DNA of 64,000 nt from Cinnamomum chago (lineage: Eukaryota > Streptophyta > Magnoliopsida > Laurales > Lauraceae). Positions 11,887-24,200 of this stretch are shown here, in pieces. Position numbers and translations under genes: made by a program. The stretch lies in assembly GCA_038049695.1 (NCBI GenBank), contig CP142458.1, forward strand, positions 41,385,501 through 41,449,500, given 5' to 3'. Within the stretch, counting starts at the first letter, position 1; the number at the start of each line of letters is the position of its first letter. The notes below the pieces were generated by a model. It was not told the origin of the DNA, ran no database searches, and saw only the letters and a program-made list of their open reading frames with translations.

Positions 11887-12390
11887 CCTAGCAAATGGGG
11901 CCCAATGAGCCTAAACTTTGTATTGACAAAAACATGATCTTGCGGACCTCGAATGAACTCGACGAAGAAGGATAAAATGATCCTCGAAATATCTAGTTTC
12001 CAAAAAGCATATTTTTGAATGGTTTTGAGATTTCGAAATTTGTGTCCAGATTTGTGTATAAAAGACAACTTTACCCTTTTGGGGCCAAAACTTGGGTTTT
12101 GGGCTTCAAACACGAATGGGTTGAAAATAAAAGTTATAAAAAATAATAAAACGATTCAAATGAAATCAAAATCATAATTAAAAACGGAAACCGATATGAT
12201 CCTCCCAAGCTTACACGTGCACTCAAGCCTTTTTGAGTGTGTCTTACTAACACTAAACGCCCTCAAAATTCCCAAAGCTATATCCGGGACTAAAGCTAAT
12301 TACTTCTAACCCATCGATAACTAAACTCACTTAAGACTAAACACATACTAATCACACACTAATCGAATTATTCTGGGTCGGGGTCTAACA

Positions 12391-13615
12391 ATGTGTGTGT
12401 GTGAAAACCTCAATCAAGTTAAAAAGTAAGATCAATCAATATATGCTCAAAGCAATTAAAAGTTTAGAGCACTTAAAAGATTTTGATTGAAGTGAAATAC
12501 AAATCACATGTATGAATACAAACTTGTTGATGGAGTGAAAATCAAAGGCTCACAAGTTGTATGAAGTTAATTAACTCTAAACATGTGATGCATGTGCAAT
12601 GTTGTTTTCAAAACTAAACAAATTTGACTAAGATTTAAATGAATGAAAACAACGAATAAAGTTTCAACCAAGTAAATGAATCATGCTATAAAAGAAATCA
12701 AAGATTTAGGCTAAGCATGATTAAAGAAGATTTTAAAACAAACTTGGTTTAAAATCAAGGTGAAGAATCAAATCCAACTTAGATCAAAGATTAAATGAAG
12801 AATGGATTCAACACATTATAGTTATCAGGCTAAAAATTATTTACCAATAAATTAAACAATGCATATAACATATGATTTATAAGAATAAAGCTTACTTAGA
12901 GATTTAACTTCATTGATCCAAGCTTTAGCTTCACTAATGACCCCTTGGTCTCTCTTAGTTCATCCCATTTTTCTTGTCTCAAAACACCTCAAGAGTGGCT
13001 CTTGGTTCCTAGCTTTTTCAACACTTTTTCCAAAGGAATGAACTTGTATTTATACTCAAAAATTGAGTTCCTGCGTCTCCCCGGTCGACCTGCACCCTTC
13101 CCGATCGACCTGGCCTTCAATGGTCATAAATCTGACCATTTGAAAAGAGCTCCAACGGCTCTTTACCCGGTCGACCTGTTGTGTGCTCGGTCAACCAGGT
13201 CCATGGGCTCGGTTGACCGAGCACACTGCAGGTCGATTCGGGCCCAGGGACCAAATTTCCCAAAAATGCATATTTCAAAGTAATTTCTTATGGGAACTTT
13301 TGGGTCACTGAATCAAGCTTGGAATCATGATTTAAATCAAACTAAGAGGTTTAAAATCATGAAACATAACTAGCCTAAAATGATTTGAAAGATTTAAAAC
13401 ATAGGCTAGCTTGATTTATAAAATATCTTTTCAAAACTAATTGCATCCAAGTTTAAAATCAAAACATGCATAAATCAATATTTTTACAAGTCTTAAAAAC
13501 AATGCATGTAAAAATCAAGATTTCAAGATTTTCTAAATCAATACATGTGTGAAAATTCAAATGATGCTAAAATGTTAATGCATCCATCAAATTGCAATAT
13601 ACAAAATCCCTAACA
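12391..13615 (-). repeat. Truncated Copia-type LTR of the hairpin-element family
   Basis: On the minus strand it starts TGTTAGGGATTTTG at 13615 and is homologous to the first 1.2-1.3 kb of the LTRs at 14995 and 37263. It is cut off at 12391, where the family C LTR begins; the 3' third is missing. It keeps palindromes of the GGTCGACC type (about 13080-13245) and, downstream on the minus strand, TATAAATA (near 13057-13050). The sequence right of 13615 is not a polypurine tract, so this is an outer end rather than a 3' LTR/internal boundary. Confidence 0.75.
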
Positions 13616-13820
13616 ATTAAATCCCCACAGTTTTCCACCGTAGGTCCATAGTAAGGGGTGTGGATGCCTCGTGCCATCGATAAAATGGTTGTTCCCCAAG
13701 GAGGGTGCTCATTTTGCACCCCATGGTTAAGGGTGCCCCGACCAAGTTCTCACAATCAGCAGATATCAATCTAACCCATGTCTTGATCACTGGACTGTTG
13801 TAAAATGTGTTCTCAAATAT
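13616..13820. other. Unassigned stretch between LTR fragment and Copia remnant
   Basis: I see no ORF, RNA or repeat that I can name. It leads into the degraded Copia RNase H that follows and may be eroded pol sequence or the insertion site of the LTR fragment to its left. Confidence 0.4.
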
Positions 13821-14358
13821 ATTGAGAAGGACTATAGATTACATATTGATTTATGGCTGTGATGAGTTGAATGCAGTTGGGTATACAGATTCTGACTTAA
13901 TGTCAGATAAGGACTTGAGGAAGTCAACATTTGGGTATGTGTTTATGCTTGGCGGAGGAGCCATTAGTTGGAGGAATGTAAAATAGAACTATACTGTTGA
14001 TTCCACATCGAAAGTTGAGTATGTAGCCGCTTCTGAAGCAATTAAGGAAGCAATATCGCTCAAAAGGTTTCTTTTGGAACTTGGGGTAGTACCATTAGTG
14101 TAACAACCGCTTATAGTCTTTTGTGACAGTAGCAGAGCAGTTGCTCAATTGAAGAAAATGGGGAACCATAAAAGCCAAATGCATATAGAGTGGAAATATC
14201 ATATGGTCATAGAAATTATGCAGAGAGGTAATATTGCTATTACCAAGATTACATCTGCAAATAATCTTACAGATTCCTTTACTAAGCATTTGGCCACAAA
14301 CGTCTTTGAGCGTCATGTTGATGGGATGGGTGTAAGATGTAATCCTCATTGGATTTGA
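13821..14358 (+). pseudogene. Copia RNase H / pol C-terminus, decayed
   Basis: A frame ending with TGA at 14356-14358 reads through RNase H landmarks of Copia pol: YTDSDLMSDKDLRKSTFGY, GGGAISWRNVK, VEYVAASEAIKEA and ITSANNLTDSFTKHLATNVF. Two in-frame stops (TAG near 13985, TAA near 14101) interrupt it. Upstream RT is not recognisable. A polypurine tract and LTR follow immediately, as expected for the 3' end of a Copia element. It resembles the same region of the intact element at 21268-25200 but is clearly diverged. Confidence 0.85.
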
Positions 14359-14373
14359 GTTCAAGTGGGAGAT

Positions 14374-14994
14374 TGTTAGATTGTATGTCCTCAATCCAGT
14401 GGATAATATGAACAATTTTATCTTTATTAATATCTTTATGCATATATTCATAAGATGGATAGGTTTTTGTTATTTATTGCACGTATTATGATACAAAAAA
14501 TGACATGGTTATTCATGATATGAATCGGAGTCGTTAAGTATATTAAAAGTGATCTGTGTGTGTGGATGAGATTTACATACAGAAGATATAAGTTACAATT
14601 CTTACATTTAAAATTTTTTCACAATCACTGATGAGAATTGGCATCTCATCTGAAAGGTTGTAGCACTACAGTTGCTATGAGATAACGTGGTTTGTTTCGA
14701 CTATCGGAGTGAAAGACTCCGGATTGTTGTGCCAGTACATTGAATGTGCTAAAGGACAATGAGTAGCACCTTATATAAAATACTGTGAAAAGACTAGATG
14801 TACTCAACATGGCCCCATGACCAAAAGGGGCGTTTTAAAAGTGGGGCGTTTTTTAGAATTTCCATATATATATATATGGACTCATGAGAGTAAAGAGGGG
14901 TGTGTGCATGAGAGAACCCTAGAGGCCCTGGACGTCCATTTCCATTTGGACGTTTTTTCTCCTCTTCTCTTTCGCTCTCTTCTCTCCTCCTCTC
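14374..14994 (+). repeat. 3' LTR of the decayed Copia element, truncated
   Basis: It begins TGTTAGATTG directly after a polypurine tract (AAGTGGGAGA, about 14363-14372). It is interrupted at 14995 by the next element's LTR, and the remaining LTR was not found in the window. It ends in a pyrimidine-rich stretch (CTCTTCTCT repeats) and contains a TATATATA run near 14865-14876. Confidence 0.75.
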
Positions 14995-15361
14995 TGTTAG
15001 GGATTTTATAGATTGCAATTTGATGGATGCATAATCATTCAAGCATCATTTGATTTACACACTTGCATTGTTTTAGTTAAACTTGAAATCTTGTTTTAAA
15101 CATGCATTGTTTTTAAGAGTTGTAAAAGTATTGATTTATGCATGATTTGTTTTTAAATCTTGGATGCATTTGATTTGAAAAGAGTTTTAGAAAATCAAGC
15201 TAGCCTATGAGTTTTAAATCTTTCAAAATGTTTTAGGCTTTTTATAGTTCATGTTTTAAAACCCATAGAATGATTTAAAACATGTTTTTAAGCTTGATTA
15301 TATGGCCCAAAAAGTTCCACAAAGAAAACCTTCAAATATTGCAAAAGTTGGAATTTTTGGC

Positions 15362-15539
15362 CACTGCAGTGTGGCCGGTCGACCGGCCCAGTGGTCCCGG
15401 TCGACCGGGAACACTGCAGGCAGAAAATGCCCTGGCGCCTCCAACGGTCAGAAATATGACCGTTGTGTGTTGTCGGTCGACCGAGACCTGTTTGCAGGTT
15501 GACCGAGGACTAGCCGTTGGGCACTTTTTGCTATAAATA
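15362..15539 (+). promoter_or_regulatory. LTR promoter: GGTCGACC palindromes upstream of a TATA box
   Basis: CCGGTCGACCGG units (near 15375 and 15399) and related half-units (near 15473 and 15498) precede GCCGTTGGGC and then TATAAATA (15532-15539). The GCCGTTGGGC plus TATAAAT plus GAGTTCTTTCC arrangement is conserved in the LTRs at 33965, 37263, 43262 and 49257. That places U3 upstream of about 15560. The palindromes are candidate binding sites for a dimeric factor; this is inference. Confidence 0.6.
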
Positions 15540-15700
15540 TGAGTTCTTTCCTTTGCCAAAAGTTGGGAATTTTAAGCCCCTCCTTGAGAGGTTTTGAGGC
15601 ATATTCAAGGGAAAAGAACCAAGGGATGAAGGGGAGCATTAGGAAAGCTAAAGCTTGGATTAATGAAGTTAAATCTCCAAGTAGGCTTTACTTTCCTTAG

Positions 15701-16317
15701 TCATATGTTTTCATGCTTTGTTTTATTTTTGGTAAATCATTTCTAGCATGTTAAACTATGTTTGTGTTGTGTCCTTAACATGTTTTATGTTTTGAGTTGA
15801 TTTATTGTTTTGGATACAAACACCATATGATTCAATCCAAGTAGTACTTAATCTTTGGTAAATCTAAGTAGATCATGTTAATGAAAGAACCTTTGAAATT
15901 ATATGTAACATGATTCCTATACTTGGTTGAATCTTTGGTTGTTGTTTTCCATCATAAGAAAATCACTTTCAAAACTATCTTATGTTTTGGATTCAACTTC
16001 TTTACAAATCATATGTTTTCATGTTTTGTTTTATCTTTGATAAATCTTTAGTAGCATGTTAACCTATGATGTGTTGTATCCTTAGCATGTTTTATACTTT
16101 GAATTGATCTATTGTTTTGGATGCATCACCATTGATTCAACCCAAGTAGTACTTTAACCTTGGTAAATCTAAGTAGATCATGTTAATGGAAACATCTTTG
16201 AAATTAGATGTAACATGATCCATATACTTGGTTGAATCTTTGGTTGTTGTTTTTCCATCATAAGAAAATCTCTTTCAAATGTATCTTATGTTTTGGGTTC
16301 AACATCTTTACAAATAA
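15701..16317 (+). repeat. 308-bp tandem duplication inside the 5' LTR
   Basis: The segment starting TCATATGTTTTCATGCTTTG at 15701 is repeated from 16009 with many small differences. Both copies contain the GTAGTACTT, AAGTAGATCATGTTAATG and TTGGTTGAATC landmarks in the same order. The duplication is old relative to the element's insertion, judged by its divergence. Confidence 0.8.
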
Positions 16318-17208
16318 TATGTGTATTATTGTTTTAAAGTTTCACAACTTGCCTTACTTTGATAGGTATATCACTTTCAAGTTGTATTTATAATTACATA
16401 TGATTTTTCCCCTCTTTTCAATCAAATCTATTTTTATGTTTTGAGCTACATGTTGATTTGATTGACATCCCTATGCTTCACATGTTTAGAGCTAATTAAT
16501 TTCATACAACTTGTAAATCTTTGATCTCATTAACAAGTTGTTACTTTTAACATGTGATTAGCATTTCCTCAATCATAAATGTTTTTGAGCTAAAACTTTC
16601 AAAAGCCTTAAGCATACATTTATGAGCTTTCATTTTCAAAATGATTGAGGACCACACACACACTTCATGTACTTTCATCTTTGCATTCATAGTGTGAGTG
16701 TGTATTAGATTTTCACTTCCATATCCGCCTAATTAAGAGGCATTGTAATGAGCTAAATAGAATCTCCATCAAGTGTATGTTAGACACTAATTTAGTGAGA
16801 TAACCAACCTACGGTTGAAGAGGTTATTGCTTAGCCTATAAAAGCATAGTGTATAGGTTGATGTTAAGCCTTGAAAAACATCAATGTAAAGGTTATTGCT
16901 TAGCCTTGGAAAGCATATTGTAAAGGTTACTGCTTAGCCTATTGAAAAGCATAAATAGTGGAAATCCGGTGGGGTGTTGGTTCACAAGCCGGTAGTGGAT
17001 GTAGGCATTGAGGCCGAACCACTATAAATCCTTGTGTGATGGTGATTGCTTTGTGGTGATTCTTTTGTTAGCTTCCGCATCTTGTATGATAACTCATCAC
17101 ATGTGACTAGTTTGTTTTAAAGAAGTTAAAATTGTTTATAATTGGTCATAAATGAAGCTCACCCTATTCACCCCCCCTCTAGGGTTCGGATCCCCATGGA
17201 CTTACAAT

Positions 17209-17220
17209 TGGTATCAGAGA
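17209..17220 (+). other. Primer-binding site of the hairpin element
   Basis: TGGTATCAGAGA follows the LTR end by two bases and matches the initiator tRNA-Met PBS over 11 bases. Further in, at about 17370-17400, CACCACTCTAA and TTAAGAGTTGGTG flank AAGTTATATC. This is an isolated unit of the hairpin type found in bulk after 27241. Confidence 0.8.
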
Positions 17221-17491
17221 CGGGTTACTCCATTTTAGGGCTTAACAACCCGGAGTTGATCCTTGCTAGATTTGAACCCTAGTGTAGTGATTTATTGCAT
17301 ATCTTTTTAAAGATTTCCACTATGTTTGAAAATGGAATTTCCCCTAGTTTCTTTGCACCACTCTAAGACTTTTTCAAGTTATATCTTTAAGAGTTGGTGA
17401 GTCCTCAAAGTGTTCTCTCAAGGACATCCTTTTCAAGACCTTAGGTGAATCTTCATTGGTACACATTTAGACTAACCTTTAGGCCTTGATC

Positions 17492-19512
17492 TGTTGGGAT
17501 TGGTGTATGCCCTAAAGCCCACTGACTGCACTCTCATCTCTGTAACTGAATATTTATTGGTTATTTAATGGAATGACTTCTTTCTCTTTATACTTGTGTA
17601 TATGTATGGTTGTGTAAGGCCCATTGTTTTCTATTAATGACTTAGGTGTGTAGTGGCTACACACAGTTAGGTCTGAGTCATGGACACTTGAAACAATAAA
17701 TTTGTTCATAACTGAGAGATGGAGTTGGGCACTTCATCTTGGTATAAGTTATAATGAGATACTCTCCTGTATTCAGGGTGACTTACCTTAGTCAAGGAGG
17801 TCTTTCCGGATTTATCTCATTAGTGCATGTGTCATGCATTGAACAGGACCACTTGTAGGTGTGATCTCTAAAATAGTACTATCACAGAGAGAGATCAAAT
17901 CACCTCTTGCTACTGAGTGACCAGTGCTCTTAATCTTGAGCATTTGTGGATGAACTGACGAAGTCAAGTTCTTGTGCTTTAATTCACTATGGGTGAGATC
18001 CTGTTCATGGGTCAACAGCTCTGTGTTTTGGGTGCTTGGGCTTGATTAGTTGGGACGTGTAAATGCAATATGGAATCTATGCCATCACATGATGGAATGA
18101 TCGTCCCCTTAGAATTATCCGATTAATCATCAGAATCTAAGATCTTAGTATATGGATGTTCCATATGGATATTGAACTTGTGGGTCGCTCCCTGGATCAA
18201 GAGAATGATATCCGGATGATGATTAAGTCAAGGGTATGAAGTTCTAAGGTTGAGATGTAATCAAGAAGGTAGATAGTACATCGGTTAACCTACTTGATTA
18301 TGGATGTTACATAGAGGGGCATTATGGTCATTGTACTTGGTAGGTCAAAGACAATCGTCAGTCTATGATGAGCTTTAATTGCAATTTAATATTTGTCCCT
18401 GGAGTGCAACCATAACTCTTTAGTGGAATGAGTTAGGGTTAAAATGATCTTGATGTTGCTATGGGGTTAGCATGGACATTTTGGTCATTTTGGGAGCCAA
18501 GGGCAAGTATGTCTTTTGGTCCCTTCTCTAGCCACTTTCCTAGATTGGCAAGGTTTCCTAAATTGTTTAAATGTGTGGAGAAATAATTTTGAGTGTAAAT
18601 TCAAATAGGCCCATTATGGCATACATGAATTACAACTCTAGAAAAATTATTTGGTACATGGACCATAGTATGTGTGGGCTAACCAATGTGGTCCCTAGTA
18701 TGTGGGTCCCAAGGTTGTGTAGGTCCTATCACTTGGAAGGATTTCTTTTTGTGCAAGTTTTCCTTAAGTTTAGTAACCTTCTAATTATTTTTAGAAACTA
18801 AACTAAATGGAATAAGGGGCTGGACGTCCACAATGGGGGTGGTTTCCTTTTTGGAAAGTTCCTATTTTCTCTCTTGGTTTCCTAGTTCATTCAAGAGACT
18901 TTCTCTCCAAGCCTTTCAGATATTATATAATGGGGCTTCTCTTGGGCGTGAATGAGTAATTGAAAAAGAAGAAGGAGAGGAACTCTTTTGGGCGTGAGAG
19001 AGAGAAAGAAACCAGCCAGCCCCACTCTTGGACGTCCATTGTCATCTTGCACAAGAAAAGTGTCCCTGCTGGTCCACGTTTTTGCTCCTAGAGAAAGACC
19101 ATATCAGGTCTGGTTTTCTCACATAAAATCAAGGGAAAACAGTTAGGAGGAAGCCTAGTTTGTTCCCACCAGCAATAGCCAATCAGATTGTAGAAAGGGG
19201 AATAGAGGAGAAGACCAGAAGGAGCATTGTTGCAGGAAATTCCTGCACAAAGATTTCTGCACCTGTGCAGTCTTCTGCTGGCTGATTTCAGATCTTTGAA
19301 GCTTCTTCTTTCAGAGGTTTAAAGCATACAAATCATCAAGGTAATAGTCTTCTATCTTATCCTTGATTAAGACACATGTTGATCATGATTTCATGGACTT
19401 TTATGCATGGTTACATGGCTGGAATCAGATCTGATTTCTAGTTTTAAAAACTCTGAAAACTCATATCAGCCATGATTAGTCTCTTTTAAGATCTGATATG
19501 CATAATCTTTCA
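17492..19512 (+). repeat. 5' LTR of intact Copia, 2021 bp
   Basis: It is bounded by TGTTGGGATTGG and AATCTTTCA, directly followed by the primer-binding site. It is identical in length to the 3' LTR. A TATA box lies near 18924, leaving about 0.6 kb of R-U5. Small ORFs inside appear identically in both LTRs and are fortuitous. Confidence 0.95.
18924..18931 (+). promoter_or_regulatory. LTR TATA box
   Basis: TATATAAT lies about 590 bp before the LTR 3' end, followed by GGGGCTTCTCTTGGGC. It is the best TATA match in the LTR and repeats exactly in the 3' LTR. Transcription probably starts about 30 bp downstream. Confidence 0.5.
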
Positions 19513-19513
19513 T

Positions 19514-19526
19514 TGGTATCAGAGCC
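19514..19526 (+). other. Primer-binding site of intact Copia
   Basis: TGGTATCAGAGCC is a perfect match to the initiator tRNA-Met PBS, one base after the LTR. Confidence 0.92.
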
Positions 19527-19606
19527 TTTCCATGTGATATCATGATCCCATGTTGTGTTTCTTACATTCCTAGATTAATTAAGGGCATGGTGGCTGCCTA
19601 TTAGGA

Positions 19607-19850
19607 GTGCAGAAATTATTTCAAAGCTGCTGGAATTTGCACAGATCATAGTTTACTGCAGGATAGGAGTGCAGAATTTTTTTTAGGCTGCTGGAACAAT
19701 TTCAGATTGTTGTATGCTGCCTATATAGTGTGCAGAAATTGTTCCAGGGTGCTGGAATTTTGCAAAACTCAGTTTACTGCAGTTGTAGTGTGCAGAAAAA
19801 ATTTTCCAGATTGCTGGAATAATTTCAGGTTGATGAATAGTGCTGTACCA
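19607..19850 (+). repeat. About 60-bp degenerate tandem repeats in the Copia leader
   Basis: Four units begin GTGCAGAA (about 19607, 19669, 19730 and 19790), each with GCTGGAAT or GCTGGAAC and, in two of them, AGTTTACTGCAG. Unit spacing is about 60 bp and divergence is high. They lie in the untranslated leader between the primer site and gag. Function is unknown. Confidence 0.7.
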
Positions 19851-20649
19851 AGCACAATTGCATGCACTAACCTCTTTGTTTGCAGCCATATATTGCATCC
19901 TTGATGGTTCGCATGTATGTGTGTGGATTTGGATGTTTTTATTAGTTGAAATATGTACGATTGCGCGGTTAGCAATCATAGGAAGTTGTAATTATTTCCT
20001 TACTTTTATTTCAACTAGTCTTGATGTAAGCTTTCATGAAAAGCATAGGAATCTCCAATGTAATTTTGGGTTTTTGTTTTTCATTGGGTTGCTTGTATAA
20101 ATTTTGATTTATTGTAACAAGCAAGAAAAGGAAAGTTTCAAGCGAGGAAGGTTGCAACAAACCGGGTCCCATGGTGACGGAGGCAATGGAGGTTTCCTAG
20201 CGTAAGAAGGACTCTTTACCAAGTTTCCTCATTGGAAAAGGATTTGAAGTCCGAAATAGCAGGGAGCCATCAAGGATTGCATTCTTTTATTAGCTTTTAT
20301 ATATGGAATGCATGGTTTATGCTTTATATAATTGCTATGTTTATCACCTAGTAACATGGCCACCACTAGGTTCTTAAAATTGGCATCTTTCTATATTGGA
20401 TTGGTTTTAGTTTGGCAATTGTTTTTAAACGGCTCTTAGACCAGCACCTTCTATTTGTCTAAGGTTTAAAATTGGATAGGGTTTAGTTTACCTTGGTACC
20501 CTTAGTTTCCAAAAGAGGCCAAACTAAAATCTAATATGTTGTTACCAAAGTGGGCCCATAACCCTAGTGTTAAATAATCAAGTGGGAGAGGGATTTGGAA
20601 AAATCCCACGGCCTTCCAATTTCGGTTCATGCTAACTCATTGGAGTGTT

Positions 20650-21118
20650 AGTGGGAGCGGCCATCCCTTCGGTGGAGTTCTTTACTAAAGATCACTTTTA
20701 TGAATTAGTAGGTGAACTAATGTGAATATTCGTAATGAGGTGTTAGTAGGAGCGGCCATCCCTTCGGTGGAGTTCTTTACTAAAGATCACTTCTATAGAA
20801 TGTCAATGAAGCGTTAGTGGGAGCGGACATCCCTTCGGTGGAGCTCTTTACTAAAGATCACTTCTAGATTGGATTAAAGTCTCTTCCCTTCGGAGGACTT
20901 AAGTCGTAGACATTTTGGGAACGTTCATAAGAGATGGTAATACACTTGACATAAGACGGTAATAACCTCTCCCTAGGAGTTAGTGTTATTTGTCATATGA
21001 GGCCAAACCAATCAGTGATTGGGTTATCACTGGGTATGCGTATCCAGACAGTGATGATCCAAATAAGCTAGGCTTAACTCAACGTGACTGTAGGCTCGGC
21101 CATCCCTTCGGTGGAGGG
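20650..21118 (+). repeat. Repeated CTTCGG hairpin motif in the Copia leader
   Basis: CCATCCCTTCGGTGG occurs at 20661-20675, 20756-20770 and 21100-21114, with near copies at 20827-20841 (ACATCCCTTCGGTGG) and about 20884-20897 (CTTCCCTTCGGAGG). The first two are followed by GAGTTCTTTACTAAAGATCACTT and the third by a close variant. Each can form a short stem capped by C(UUCG)G, a very stable RNA tetraloop. They lie in the 600 nt before the gag start codon, where packaging or translation signals would be expected. Confidence 0.7.
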
Positions 21119-21267
21119 TCTATGAGGAGGTTGAGACACTGATACATTATTATTAGGGTTATATAATGTAAAAAGTCTTGTGCATGTTTTTCCTTTTACT
21201 ACAAGCACCATATACATATTACATATATACTACCTGTCTAATTATAACCTGTTATATATCCAGAGAG

Positions 21268-24200
21268 ATGGGGAAGGACTCTTTTAGCCCATTGATGAGT
21301 ATTCTGCGTGAGAACAAATTGACTGGCCCTAATTACGTAGACTGGAAAAGAAACCTGAACATAGTACTCACCGCTGAGGAGTACAAGTATGTTCTGACGG
21401 AACCCTGTCCTACCGTTGATGATTATTCTACAGATGACCAGCTAGAGGCTGAAAAGAAATGGAAAAAGGCTAATAGCATGGCTAAATGTTATATGCTTGC
21501 TTCCATGTCCAACGTGTTGCAAACGCAGCATGAGCAAATGGACACAGCTGCAGACATCATGTTGTCCTTGTCTGAGATGTTCGCAGACAAAAGCAGGCCA
21601 GCTAGGCAAGCTGCTTTAAGGACAATCATGAATACCAGGATGGCTGAGGGAACACCTGTCAGAGAGCACATGCTCAAGATGATGGATTGTTTCAATGAAG
21701 CTGAGATCCTAGGGGCTGAGATTGATGCAGGGAGTCAGACTGATATGATTCTCGAAACTCTACCGGGGTCTTTCAACCAGTTCAAGCTCAACTTCAACAT
21801 GAGTAAGTTGGACATGACTCTCTCTGAGTTAATGAAAGAACTCCAGGCGGCAGAGGCCATCGTGAAGCCTAAAGGCCAAGCTCATTTTTCCCAGTCTTCC
21901 TCTAAACTGAACCCGAAAGGGAAAAAGTTCAAGAAGAAGCAGGGTAAGGGAAAAGGGCAGAAAAAGGGCAATGCTGGTAAGAAGGACAGAGGTACAGGTG
22001 ATAAGCCCAAAGGGAAATGCTTCAAGTGCGGCCTAAAAGGTCACTGGAAGAAAGATTGTCCCAAGCTCCTAGGCTCAGATAAGAAAGGTATATCTCTTTC
22101 CTATTACATTGAAACCTGTCATGTGGTTGATTCTACTGATTCATGGATAGTAGACTCTGGAGCCACTAATCACATATGCAATTCATTGCAGGGGTTTCAG
22201 ATAATGAAAAGGCTTGAGAAAGGAGAATTTGACCTAAGAGTCGGAAATGGAGCAAAGATATGGGCTGTTGCAGTGGGAGCAGTTACCTTACATTTTCCGC
22301 AAAATAGGATATTAGTTTTAAACAATGTTATCTATGTTCCGGACATAAGGAAGAATTTAATTTCAGTTTCCAGACTCATTGAATTTAATTATTCAGTTTC
22401 TTTCCATTCTGGTGTTGATATCGGTAGAGATGGAAATATTATATGTTCCGGTAGAATGCATGATAACTTATTTTATATATATCCTATTGCTCCCTCACTG
22501 CACAATGTACAACTAGAAAGCTCAGCTTCCCATAAGAGGAAGGTATCTTCGGCCAATGACACTTATCTTTGGCACTTACGTTTGGGTCACATTAACCTAA
22601 AACGGATTCAGAGGTTGGTAGAGGATGGGCCTTTGAGCTCATTAGATCTCGAACCTTTACCTCAGTGTGAATCTTGTCTCATGGGAAAGATGACCAAAAG
22701 GTCATTCTCTGGAAAGGGACTAAGGTCAAAGGAGTTGTTAGAATTGGTTCACACTGATGTGTGTGGTCCTATGAACAAACTAGCTAGAGGAGGTTATGAG
22801 TATTTCATCACCTTCACCGATGATTACTCTAGGTATGGATATGTGTACCTAATGCGACGCAAGTCTGAAGCGTTTGATAAGTTCAAACAATTCAAGGCTG
22901 AGGCGGAGCTACAACTAGGGAAACATATCAAAGCTCTTCGATCTGATCGAGGTGGCGAATACCTCCTGGGTGAGTTCAAGGAGTACCTCACACAACATGG
23001 GATTGTGTCTCAGTTGTCTGCACCGGGTACACCCCAGCAAAATGGTGTAGCAGAGAGAAGAAACCGTACCCTTCTAGATATGGTAAGGTCCATGATGAGT
23101 CATGCAACCCTACCCATATCATTTTGGGGATATGCCCTAGAAGCAGCAGCATACATTTTGAATCTGGTACCTTCTAAATCAGTACCTAGGACACCTCAAG
23201 AAATGTGGACAGGTCGAAAACCCAGTTTAAGACATATTCACATTTGGGGTTGTCCAGCCTATGTACTGAATGATAAAGCTACCAAGCTAGAACCCAGATC
23301 GGAAATGTGCTACTTCATTGGGTATCCTAAGGGAACGAGAGGAGGCATCTTTTATCATCCAAAGGAGCAAAAGGTGCTTATCAGCACTCATGCTAGGTAC
23401 TTGGAGGATGATTGCATGATGCGCCAAGAGCTTGGTTGTAAGGAAACCATTGAGGAGATTCTTTCAGAAACTCCTGCAACATCTGTGCCAGAACCTGAGA
23501 CTGTAGAAAATCTAGACATTCCTTTTAACACTCCGGAGCCTCGTCGTAGTGGGAGAATTTCTAGACCACCAGATAGATACCTAGGAGTGTCTTTTATGAC
23601 AGACTCCGAGGATCTGGTTGAGGATCCTACTAGTTACGATGAAGCAGTAACGGATATAGATGTTGACATGTGGCAGCAAGCGATGAAATCTGAATTGGAT
23701 TCTCTGTATTCCAATCAAGTCTGGGAACTTGTGGATGCACCTGAAGGGATCAAACCCATAGGGTGCAAATGGATCTACAAGAGAAAGAGAGGAGTGGATG
23801 GGAAGGTTGAAACCTTCAAAGCAAGATTGGTGGCGAAAGGATATACTCAGAAAGAGGGTATCGATTATGAGGAAACCTTTTCACCAGTGGCTATGCTTAA
23901 GTCCATAAGGATTCTCTTAGCCATTGCATGTCATTATGACTACGAGATATGGCAGATGGATGTCAAGACAGCTTTCCTTAATGGAAGTCTTGACGAATGC
24001 ATCTATATGATGCAACCAGAGGGATTCATTGCTGGTGGCCAAGAGAACATGGTCTGTAAGCTTAAGAAGTCCATTTATGGACTTAAGCAAGCATCTAGGG
24101 CATGGAACATCAAGTTTAATCAGGCAGTCAAATCCTTTGGCTTTGATCAAAACATTGATGAACCATGTGTGTATAAGAAAGGGAGTGGAAACGCAGTTGC

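Larger units (their letters stand above)
4426..12390 (-). mobile_element. Gypsy (Ty3) retrotransposon, family C, 5' part, decayed
   Basis: On the minus strand: 5' LTR (12390 to 5729, interrupted by a solo LTR), initiator tRNA-Met primer site (5724-5711), then gag (5566 to 4426). The gag runs into a family B LTR end at 4425, so protease, RT and integrase are missing. The element therefore looks like a 5' fragment cut by recombination or by another insertion. The superfamily rests on the gag type (Retrotrans_gag with zinc knuckle). Confidence 0.8.
5729..12390 (-). repeat. 5' LTR of family C Gypsy element, interrupted
   Basis: On the minus strand the LTR starts TGTTAGACCCCGACC at 12390 and ends GGGGTCGTGACA at 5729. 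After removing the solo LTR at 7113-10916 and one target duplication, it is about 2853 bp. Inside are a TATA-like box (11879-11886) followed by a strong 5' splice-site sequence (near 11633), a palindrome cluster around the solo LTR insertion point, and AT-rich non-coding DNA. The stretch near 6120-6240 and the CGGAAGCGTGTAGC text near 5850 recur in other Gypsy LTRs of the window. Confidence 0.8.
14995..17206 (+). repeat. 5' LTR of the hairpin element, 2212 bp
   Basis: It starts TGTTAGGGATTTTATAG and ends CATGGACTTACA just before ATTGGTATCAGAGAC. A short C-run lies near its 3' end (around 17172). It is longer than the sister-family LTRs (about 1.9 kb) because of a 308-bp internal tandem duplication. 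Over the shared 860 bp it is close to the truncated 3' LTR at 33965. The main difference is one extra palindrome unit (about 22 bp) here. Confidence 0.85.

Noticed and set aside
14817-15011. 64-codon + frame across the 14994/14995 junction
   Set aside because: It spans two unrelated LTRs, so it cannot be an evolved gene.
17812-18015. 67-codon minus frame, identical at 25535-25738
   Set aside because: The identity simply reflects the two near-identical LTRs of the Copia element.
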